The translations under genes were made by a program, and so were the position numbers. This document shows, one piece after another, positions 1 through 4,205 of a stretch of 5,420 nt of DNA (its first letter is position 1; the number at the start of each line of letters is the position of its first letter). The notes beneath the pieces were generated by a model. It was not told where the DNA came from. It did not search any database and saw only the letters and a list, made by a program, of their open reading frames with translations. Location: NCBI GenBank assembly GCA_002308475.1, contig DBVL01000061.1:6320-11739 (forward strand). The letters run 5' to 3'. The DNA comes from Spirochaetales bacterium UBA1265. GTDB lineage: Bacteria; Spirochaetota; Spirochaetia; Sphaerochaetales; Sphaerochaetaceae.

Positions 1-28
1 CCCCAGCCGATAGTCTTTACTAGAATTA

Positions 29-478
29 TCAATATATTCTAATCAGGTCATATTGAACACTAAAATCAATAGAATCAGTCAAAGATACTTTAGATTCTAT
101 ATCAGAGCTTTCACAAACTGCCAAAAGTAAGGAAGCATCAGCAAATTCAAAGCCTACACAATTAGCCCAGCCATAATAAGCTAATTTCAGAGTTTGTGGT
201 TCATAGAAATCAGAATCATCGTAGATTACGATTTCAAATACTTCGTCTATTAACTGTTGCCAAGTTGTTACCGAACTGAAATCATAGTCAGAAAATGATT
301 TTACTAAAACCTTTTCATTGTCTTCAAATGACCAACCACCCGCGCCTTCGTCAATCTTCAGTGTCAATACCTTCTCTGCGGGCTCATCTTCCCACAGCAG
401 GAAGTCGGCTTCGCCGTCACAGGCAACAAATGTGCCGAGAAGCAGAACAGCTATAAGTAAAAATACAATTTTCTTCAT
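29..478 (-). CDS. Small predicted lipoprotein, paralogue of the one at 1841-2242
   Basis: Predicted lipoprotein of 149 residues; I do not recognise its family. The N-terminus is a clear lipoprotein signal: MKK, a hydrophobic run, then GTFVAC with the lipidated cysteine at residue 20. Phe at position -3 of the lipobox is unusual for enterobacteria but acceptable under the looser spirochaete pattern. Position +2 is Asp, so sorting to a particular membrane cannot be called. The mature chain is acidic and contains a SVTTWQQL segment that matches SVRTWQDL in its paralogue. It starts at ATG with AGGAGG (485-490) 6 bases upstream, and begins 13 bases after the barrel-protein gene at 492-1034, so the two are almost certainly co-transcribed and may act together at the cell envelope. 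It matches the paralogue best over the first 50 or so residues and again at a terminal IDF segment; the middle differs and is longer here. It is complete, with a TGA stop at 29-31. Its transcription terminator would lie left of the window. Confidence 0.85.
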   Translation of the reverse strand: MKKIVFLLIAVLLLGTFVACDGEADFLLWEDEPAEKVLTLKIDEGAGGWSFEDNEKVLVKSFSDYDFSSVTTWQQLIDEVFEIVIYDDSDFYEPQTLKLAYYGWANCVGFEFADASLLLAVCESSDIESKVSLTDSIDFSVQYDLIRIY

Positions 479-491
479 TTGTTACCTCCTC

Positions 492-1034
492 TTAGAACTC
501 ATAACCCACGCCGAGTGTGGGAATGACTCTGTAGTTGACATAGTCTGTTGCAGACTTCTTTGAGAAACCAAACACACCTTCACAGCCTACTGAAATGCTG
601 ATCTTTTCATTGATGGCATAGTTCAGATCCAGACCGCCCTTGACTGTAAATGTCTCTGAAACTTTTGATTTGTAGAAAAGAGTATCAGTTCCGACGTTTA
701 CGTGGAAATCTCCTGAAAGTTTTTCGCTGAAAGCGTATTCATAACCTACACCAGCAAAAGCAAGCAGGTTTGTGAAATTAGGCCTTTCGTCCGGCATGAG
801 AAATGTGTCCCAGGCAAGACCAGCTTCGGCATAAACGCCACTGATCAGATCTCTCTGGTATATGGCCTGTGCGCCGAACCCATATCTGGATTTTACAGGA
901 TCCTGTCCGGAAGCTGACGATGTTGAAATCTGAAGTCCATAAGGAGCAACAGAAACCTTGACTGTGTTGCCTGAAGCAAAAACTGCTGAAAGGCAGAGAG
1001 CTATAAGCAAAACTGCAATTATTGTTTTTTTCAA
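492..1034 (-). CDS. Outer-membrane-type beta-barrel protein, TTG start, paralogue of 1285-1827
   Basis: A 180-residue secreted protein, probably a small outer membrane beta-barrel; I cannot name its substrate or partner. Residues 1-20 form a type I signal peptide (MKK, hydrophobic core, SAVFA) with likely cleavage after Ala20. The mature part is rich in alternating polar/aromatic and hydrophobic stretches with glycines, such as GYGLQIS-like strands, AFAGVGYEYAF and GLDLNYAI. It ends in GVGYEF; a terminal Phe on such a strand is the usual signal for barrel assembly. The length fits an 8-stranded barrel of the OmpA/OmpX size class, but that is inference from pattern. The start codon is TTG (1032-1034), chosen because AGGAGG (1042-1047) sits 7 bases upstream and because the signal peptide begins there. 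It is the first gene of a two-gene unit with the lipoprotein at 29-478, driven by the promoter at 1061-1089. It is about 70% identical by hand count to the divergent copy, with no gaps needed. Confidence 0.85.
   Translation of the reverse strand: MKKTIIAVLLIALCLSAVFASGNTVKVSVAPYGLQISTSSASGQDPVKSRYGFGAQAIYQRDLISGVYAEAGLAWDTFLMPDERPNFTNLLAFAGVGYEYAFSEKLSGDFHVNVGTDTLFYKSKVSETFTVKGGLDLNYAINEKISISVGCEGVFGFSKKSATDYVNYRVIPTLGVGYEF
798..905 (-). repeat. High-identity core of inverted gene duplication, left copy
   Basis: This 108-base stretch encodes residues 44-79 of the left barrel protein. It pairs in inverted orientation with 1414-1521 and differs at about 11 positions by hand count (about 90% identity), including a shared run of 26 bases at the start. 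Most differences are synonymous third positions. The surrounding gene is clearly less similar, so this part is either under strong constraint or was recently homogenised between copies. Confidence 0.75.
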
Positions 1035-1041
1035 GATATTG

Positions 1042-1047
1042 CCTCCT
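1042..1047 (-). promoter_or_regulatory. Ribosome binding site that fixes the TTG start of the left barrel gene
   Basis: AGGAGG on the minus strand lies 7 bases before TTG at 1032-1034. The spacing is identical to that of the right copy, which supports TTG as the true start in both. Confidence 0.8.
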
Positions 1048-1060
1048 GAATTTTTTTGAT

Positions 1061-1089
1061 ATTTTATTCCCGCTTCTTTATGCGGTCAA
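1061..1089 (-). promoter_or_regulatory. Sigma-70-type promoter for the leftward barrel/lipoprotein unit
   Basis: Reading the minus strand, TTGACC (1084-1089, five of six consensus bases) is followed by exactly 17 bases and then TAAAAT (1061-1066, five of six). A transcript would begin near 1054, leaving a leader of about 20 bases that holds the AGGAGG site. This is the best promoter match in the 250-base gap. The -35 box is overlapped by one of two TGCGGT repeats, suggesting a regulator site. Confidence 0.65.
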
Positions 1090-1116
1090 TATAAGTTTTT
1101 GAAGACCGTCTGCGGT
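1081..1116. promoter_or_regulatory. Possible operator: TGCGGT direct repeats 30 bases apart
   Basis: TGCGGT occurs at 1081-1086 and 1111-1116, exactly 30 bases apart (about three helical turns). CCGC at 1070-1073 and GACCG at 1104-1108 are inverted partners of these elements, so several short hairpin pairings are possible. The proximal repeat overlaps the -35 box of the leftward promoter and the distal one lies upstream of it, a layout compatible with activator or repressor binding. The elements are short and chance is possible. No similar repeats were found near the rightward promoter. Confidence 0.3.
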
Positions 1117-1224
1117 AGAACTCTTTAGGTAATGCTGTGGTGTATTTTACTCTCTTTTTTGCCTACTTTATGAAATAAATATTAAAAATATCTTATTATT
1201 ATATGTTTTATCACTATGTTGCAT

Positions 1225-1253
1225 TGACTGTTGATTTTGCTACAAGGAACAAT
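1225..1253 (+). promoter_or_regulatory. Weak promoter candidate for the rightward barrel/lipoprotein unit
   Basis: TTGACT (1225-1230, five of six consensus bases), a 17-base spacer and AACAAT (1248-1253, four of six) give the best-placed match. A start near 1260 would leave a leader of about 25 bases containing the ribosome site, close to the geometry on the opposite strand. The -10 box is poor, so this call is tentative. TTGCAT (1219-1224) with TACAAG (1241-1246) is an alternative. Confidence 0.3.
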
Positions 1254-1270
1254 TGACAGTAATAAACCTA

Positions 1271-1277
1271 AAGGAGG
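1271..1277 (+). promoter_or_regulatory. Ribosome binding site that fixes the TTG start of the right barrel gene
   Basis: AAGGAGG lies 7 bases before TTG at 1285-1287. It decides the start: the in-frame ATG at 1231 lies upstream of this site, has no ribosome site of its own, and would put 18 polar residues before the signal peptide. Confidence 0.8.
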
Positions 1278-1284
1278 CAGTAGT

Positions 1285-1827
1285 TTGAAGAAGATTATTG
1301 TTTCAGTTTTACTTGTAGCACTCTGTCTATCAGCAGTCTTTGCTGCAAGCAACACGTTTAAAGTATCTGTTGTTCCTTATGGACTTCAGATTTCGACTTC
1401 GACAGCTACAGATCAGGATCCTGTAAAATCCAGATATGGATACGGCGCACAGGCCATATATCAGAGAGATCTGATCAGTGGTGTTTATGCTGAAGCCGGT
1501 CTTGCTTGGAATACATTCCTTCTACCGGACGAAAGACCTTCATTTGTCAATCTCATGGCGTTTGCCGGTGTTGGATACAGACATGAGTTGACGGAGAAAG
1601 TCTCATGCGCAGTGCATGTAGATGCCGGATTGGATACTCTGTTTTACAAATCAAAGGTTTCAGAGACATTTGCCATAGCAGGCGGATTGGATGTGAGCTA
1701 TGTGCTCTCTGAGAACCTAAGACTATCGGTAGGTTGCGACGGAGTAGTCGGATTCTCGAAGAATCCCGATGTGAATTATGTCAATTACAGAGTTCTCCCG
1801 AATCTGGGCTTATGCATTGCATTTTGA
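1285..1827 (+). CDS. Outer-membrane-type beta-barrel protein, TTG start, paralogue of 492-1034
   Basis: Secreted protein of 180 residues, the same length as its divergent paralogue and alignable without gaps. The signal peptide covers residues 1-20 (MKK, hydrophobic core, SAVFA) with probable cleavage after Ala20. The mature chain has the short amphipathic, glycine- and aromatic-rich strands of a small outer membrane barrel and ends in a terminal Phe (LGLCIAF), though the last strand is less typical than the GVGYEF of the left copy. Identity to the paralogue is about 81% over residues 1-91 and about 58% over residues 92-180 by hand count, so the second half has changed faster. New cysteines appear in the second half (in KVSCAV and in GLCIAF). 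TTG was chosen over the upstream ATG at 1231 from the ribosome site and the paralogue. The lipoprotein at 1841 follows after 13 bases. Function is unknown; a surface adhesin or pore role is possible but unproven. Confidence 0.85.
   Translation: MKKIIVSVLLVALCLSAVFAASNTFKVSVVPYGLQISTSTATDQDPVKSRYGYGAQAIYQRDLISGVYAEAGLAWNTFLLPDERPSFVNLMAFAGVGYRHELTEKVSCAVHVDAGLDTLFYKSKVSETFAIAGGLDVSYVLSENLRLSVGCDGVVGFSKNPDVNYVNYRVLPNLGLCIAF
1414..1521 (+). repeat. High-identity core of inverted gene duplication, right copy
   Basis: Inverted partner of 798-905, encoding residues 44-79 of the right barrel protein, about 90% identical in DNA by hand count. The two arms are about 500 bases apart and flank both promoters, so recombination between them would invert the region and swap promoters and N-termini between the two genes. 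Confidence 0.75.
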
Positions 1828-1840
1828 GAGGAGGTAGCAG

Positions 1841-2242
1841 ATGAAGAAAATAGCTTTAACACTTTTGGCAGTTCTTATTTTAGGCACATTTGTTGCCTGT
1901 AATGGTGAGGTTGATTCCCTGCTTTGGGAAGAAGGAGAAAAGTCTTTAAAGTTGAAGATCAGAGAAGGATCCGGATATTCTTTTTCTCCTGTCTCGACTG
2001 TTACTGAAAAAAGTTTTACAGTCCCCGGTTCAGTGAGAACATGGCAAGATCTGGTAAACATGGGCTTTTCCATATCTTATTATTCATATGGATATGCACA
2101 TGCTATTGAAACACAGTGCATAGACAACGAAGGCTTTGTTAGCTTCACGGATTTATTATTAAATTCAGATACTGGAGGTGTTGAAATACAAGAAGCAATA
2201 GATTTCAACACTACATATTTACTTTCTGAGCAACCAGCCTGA
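1841..2242 (+). CDS. Small predicted lipoprotein, paralogue of the one at 29-478
   Basis: Predicted lipoprotein of 133 residues, family not recognised. The signal reads MKK, a hydrophobic run, then GTFVAC with Cys20 as the lipidation site; Asn follows at +2. Shared with the paralogue are the FVACxGExDxLLWE segment, LKIxEGxG, a KSF segment, SVxTWQxL and a late IDF. The region between TWQ and IDF is rewritten and shorter here, with a tyrosine-rich SISYYSYGYAH stretch. ATG was chosen because AGGAGG (1829-1834) lies 6 bases upstream, the same spacing as in the left copy; this ribosome site begins right after the stop of the barrel gene. The pair is therefore one transcript, ended by the terminator at 2265-2293. 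A role as periplasmic or surface partner of the barrel protein is suggested only by the conserved pairing. Confidence 0.85.
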   Translation: MKKIALTLLAVLILGTFVACNGEVDSLLWEEGEKSLKLKIREGSGYSFSPVSTVTEKSFTVPGSVRTWQDLVNMGFSISYYSYGYAHAIETQCIDNEGFVSFTDLLLNSDTGGVEIQEAIDFNTTYLLSEQPA

Positions 2243-2264
2243 ATATTGTAAGCTGCTTGTATTT

Positions 2265-2293
2265 CCCGACTCCAGATTGGAGTCGGGTTTTTT
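2265..2293 (+). terminator. Intrinsic terminator of the rightward barrel/lipoprotein unit
   Basis: CCCGACTCC (2265-2273) and GGAGTCGGG (2279-2287) form a perfect 9-pair stem with a 5-base loop, followed directly by six T residues and more T-rich sequence. It begins 22 bases after the lipoprotein stop. It separates this unit from the gene at 2329. Confidence 0.9.
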
Positions 2294-2316
2294 CTTTTCT
2301 TTTGCTGAAAAGGGAT

Positions 2317-2322
2317 TATACT
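2317..2322 (+). promoter_or_regulatory. Possible -10 box for the gene at 2329
   Basis: TATACT matches five of six -10 consensus bases, but no convincing -35 box stands 16-18 bases upstream, where the sequence is the T-rich terminator tail. If used, transcription would start at or next to the ATG, giving an almost leaderless mRNA. The alternative is a promoter upstream of the terminator with read-through. Confidence 0.25.
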
Positions 2323-2328
2323 TTTTTT

Positions 2329-3570
2329 ATGAAGAAAATCTTTTTATTATTTGTTCTTGTGGCATTTGCTTTTGCTCCGCTGTTTGCGGAGAGTCTTTTC
2401 AGCTTCAGCGTACTTGCAGATACGCCTCTCTACAAAGAGTCTTCTGCAGATCCGTATGCTTTTAATTCCCACCTCAGTGTCATAAGGGCACTGGATGAAA
2501 ACAACAAGCCTCGAACAATCAAAGGTGTTGTGGTAGAACATGGAAGCAGTTCGGATAGAGCTTTTTATGCTGATATGTATTTCATGGATGAAGCTCTCAA
2601 AGATAAGAACAACATGTACCTGCATATGAAAGGAGGTACTTCAGTAGGACTGCTCAGGACATCTTTCAAAGGTTATGAATGGGTGCCTGAAATAGACTTT
2701 GAGGTTAATCTGGCCGGCTACATAAACACAGTCTTCAACCTTTTCTCCAAAAATGAAGCTCTTGCTTTTGATGGTTCATACTTTTTAGGAGGATCATTAA
2801 GGTTTGGAAATATGATTACACTGCGTGGAGGAGTGCATCACTTCTCAGGGCATTATGGAGATGAGGTTATTAATAAGTACTACGCGTACAATGCTGTGGA
2901 TCATGGTACAACCTATGGTGGCGGATCCCTGATTAAAAACTATCAGGACCTGTATGGTGGAGAGGCTGATAAAGAGTACTACCTGATTGAGCCTGTTGAA
3001 TATGTAAGAGATAATTCATGGCTTTTGGCCATTCAGGCAGACGTAATTGATGGATTGAGGGTGTATGCAGAAACAGAAATACCTATGAATCCGAGTTGGT
3101 TGAGACCAGTAGTGCATTGCCCGGCAGACTATAGGAATATGGTAAAAGAAGAGGGCAGACCGACACTCATTTCCAGGATTGGAGGGGACGCATCTGACGG
3201 GGAGCATGTTCCTTCTGACCAGCTTGAGGCGCAGGAAGAGCTTATGAGAACTGCCAACGGAGCTTACAAGGCCCTGAGAATACATTTCGGAGCAGAGTAC
3301 AGATACTCATTCGGCTTTGGAACAGCCTTTGCCGCCTTTGATCTCCAGCTCCACCAGGACGGTCAGACTCTTCATCAACTAGGCACTTACAGTAAGTCCA
3401 ACCCATGGGAGACCGAGCTTACAATAGGTGGAGGTGTGGAATTTCCTGCTTTCTCATCAGAGTCTCACGTAATCAGAGTTGAGGCCTATTACCATAACGG
3501 AAGAGTTCCCTCGGTTCAGTGGTTCTATCAGAGGATGAACTACGTTTCTGTCGGGTTCACCTTCATATAA
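2329..3570 (+). CDS. Secreted DUF1207-like protein, probable outer membrane beta-barrel
   Basis: Protein of 413 residues with a signal peptide at 1-20 (MKK, hydrophobic core, PLFA; likely cleaved before Glu21). The mature chain is rich in short aromatic/glycine strands typical of outer membrane barrels. Residues 166-179 (RGGVHHFSGHYGDE) recall the R-x-x-x-x-H-x-S-S-H-x-G-D-E type segment I associate with DUF1207 outer membrane proteins. The end (residues 382-413: IRVEAYYHNGRVPS, then WFY and VSVGFTF) also fits that family's last strands. The family's function is not known to me, and the assignment is from memory of motifs. A charged, probably exposed insert lies around residues 265-310. ATG 2329 was chosen because the signal peptide starts there; an in-frame ATG at 2257 would run through the terminator hairpin. 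The ribosome site is weak (AGGGA near 2311-2315, about 13 bases away), unlike the strong sites of its neighbours. It appears to be transcribed alone, between two terminators. Confidence 0.8.
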   Translation: MKKIFLLFVLVAFAFAPLFAESLFSFSVLADTPLYKESSADPYAFNSHLSVIRALDENNKPRTIKGVVVEHGSSSDRAFYADMYFMDEALKDKNNMYLHMKGGTSVGLLRTSFKGYEWVPEIDFEVNLAGYINTVFNLFSKNEALAFDGSYFLGGSLRFGNMITLRGGVHHFSGHYGDEVINKYYAYNAVDHGTTYGGGSLIKNYQDLYGGEADKEYYLIEPVEYVRDNSWLLAIQADVIDGLRVYAETEIPMNPSWLRPVVHCPADYRNMVKEEGRPTLISRIGGDASDGEHVPSDQLEAQEELMRTANGAYKALRIHFGAEYRYSFGFGTAFAAFDLQLHQDGQTLHQLGTYSKSNPWETELTIGGGVEFPAFSSESHVIRVEAYYHNGRVPSVQWFYQRMNYVSVGFTFI

Positions 3571-3577
3571 AACAAAT

Positions 3578-3611
3578 GGCTTACCCTCAGTTGCGAGGAT
3601 AAGCCTTTTTT
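3578..3611. terminator. Shared bidirectional terminator between convergent genes
   Basis: GGCTTACCCTC (3578-3588) and GAGGATAAGCC (3595-3605) pair around a 6-base loop. In the plus-strand RNA there is one C-A mismatch and the stem is followed by six T residues, then TTTT-rich sequence. In the minus-strand RNA that position becomes a U-G wobble, giving an uninterrupted 11-pair stem followed by ATTTGTTTT. It lies 7 bases after the stop of the gene at 2329-3570 and about 20 bases after the stop of the peroxidase gene, so it can end both transcripts. Confidence 0.8.
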
Positions 3612-3631
3612 GTTTTGTTTTGCGTATGGTT

Positions 3632-4171
3632 TCAAAGAAGTGATCGGATGCACTCTTCAACTTTTGCCATGTCCTCAGTAGGTTCAAAACGTGCAACCAC
3701 GTTACCTTCTCGGTCTACGACAAACTTTGTGAAGTTCCACTTTATATCCGGCTTTTTATACCAGTCGGGATCGGTCTTTGAGAACATCTGTTCCAGAACA
3801 GCCTTCAACTTGTGCTCTCCAAAGCCTTCAAAACCCTTCTGTGATTTGAGGTATGTGTAGAGAGGAAGCTCGTTTTCTCCGTTCACGTCTGACTTCTTCA
3901 TCTGTGGGAAGGTTGTGTTGAAGTGGAGAGTGCAGAACTCATGAATCTCATCATCAGAACCCGGTGCCTGACCTCCGAACTGATTGCATGGTATGTCCAG
4001 AATCTCCAGACCCTTTTCATGATAGTCCTTGTACAGCTGCTCAATTGGTGCATACTGAGGTGTAAAGCCACAGCCTGTAGCTGTATTTACAATCAGAATG
4101 ACCTTTCCCTTGTACTCGGAGAGCTTAAGAACTTCTCCTTTTCCGGTTGTGATTGAATAATCGTAAATCAT
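3632..4171 (-). CDS. Glutathione peroxidase family protein, cysteine type, probably thioredoxin-dependent
   Basis: Cytoplasmic peroxidase of 179 residues with no signal peptide; it reduces hydrogen peroxide and organic hydroperoxides. The active-site motif NTATGCGFTPQY places the peroxidatic cysteine at residue 34, encoded by TGT, so this is a Cys rather than a Sec enzyme. The other members of the catalytic tetrad are visible: Gln68 in CNQFGGQ, and Trp145 and Asn146 in WNFTKF. Cys80 (EFCTLHF) sits 46 residues after Cys34, the spacing of the peroxidatic/resolving pair in yeast Gpx3 (Cys36/Cys82), which indicates a two-cysteine mechanism using thioredoxin; despite the family name, glutathione is probably not the main reductant. 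FPQM and DVNG segments are also family-typical, and the length is normal. ATG has AAGGAG (4178-4183) 6 bases upstream. The gene starts 34 bases after the fhs stop with no terminator between, so it is probably co-transcribed. Residue 33 is Gly where Lys or Glu is more usual. The symbol could be gpx or btuE; I leave it open. Confidence 0.93.
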   Translation of the reverse strand: MIYDYSITTGKGEVLKLSEYKGKVILIVNTATGCGFTPQYAPIEQLYKDYHEKGLEILDIPCNQFGGQAPGSDDEIHEFCTLHFNTTFPQMKKSDVNGENELPLYTYLKSQKGFEGFGEHKLKAVLEQMFSKTDPDWYKKPDIKWNFTKFVVDREGNVVARFEPTEDMAKVEECIRSLL

Positions 4172-4205
4172 AGGAAACTCCTTAATATTTGTTTTCAGCG
4201 CTTAA

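Larger units (their letters stand above)
1035..1284. other. Divergent intergenic region between the two duplicated units
   Basis: These 250 bases separate the two TTG starts and hold no gene that I can support. The left third contains the leftward promoter, its ribosome site and the TGCGGT repeats. The middle (about 1141-1215) is very AT-rich, with T runs and TATTATTATAT-like sequence that could bend, or serve as an upstream promoter element or nucleoid-protein site. The right third holds the weaker rightward promoter candidate and its ribosome site. Apart from the two ribosome binding sites, the two ends of the gap do not mirror each other by eye, so the regulatory regions have diverged more than the genes. 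Confidence 0.6.

Noticed and set aside
318..563. Plus-strand open frame of 81 codons across the lipoprotein/barrel junction
   Set aside because: It is antisense to two well-supported genes with good ribosome sites, and has no ribosome site or recognisable protein features.
992..1000. Cys14 in the barrel-protein signal peptide as a lipidation site
   Set aside because: It sits within the hydrophobic core with Leu at -1 and is followed by a normal AVFA cleavage site, so a type I signal peptide fits better.
1141..1215. AT-rich middle of the intergenic region as a replication origin or mobile-element remnant
   Set aside because: No DnaA-box cluster, terminal repeats or target-site duplications are visible; AT-richness alone is ordinary between divergent promoters.
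1253..1258. Perfect TTGACA as a -35 box for the right unit
   Set aside because: A -10 box 16-18 bases later would fall in the ribosome binding site region (about 1275-1281), where nothing resembles TATAAT.
1231..1284. ATG at 1231 as the start of the right barrel protein
   Set aside because: It has no ribosome site, places 18 polar residues before the signal peptide, and has no counterpart in the paralogue; TTG at 1285 fits all three criteria.
1810..2073. Minus-strand open frame of 87 codons over the right lipoprotein
   Set aside because: It is antisense to a clear gene. Its FFICYLL segment resembles that in the frame at 318-563 only because both are the reverse of the conserved lipoprotein start.
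2257..2328. ATG at 2257 as the start of the DUF1207-like protein
   Set aside because: The extra 24 codons run through a perfect terminator hairpin and T tract and hide the signal peptide, which starts at 2329.
3457..3696. Minus-strand open frame of 79 codons spanning the terminator between convergent genes
   Set aside because: It overlaps the ends of two real genes and the shared terminator, and overlaps the peroxidase gene in another frame.
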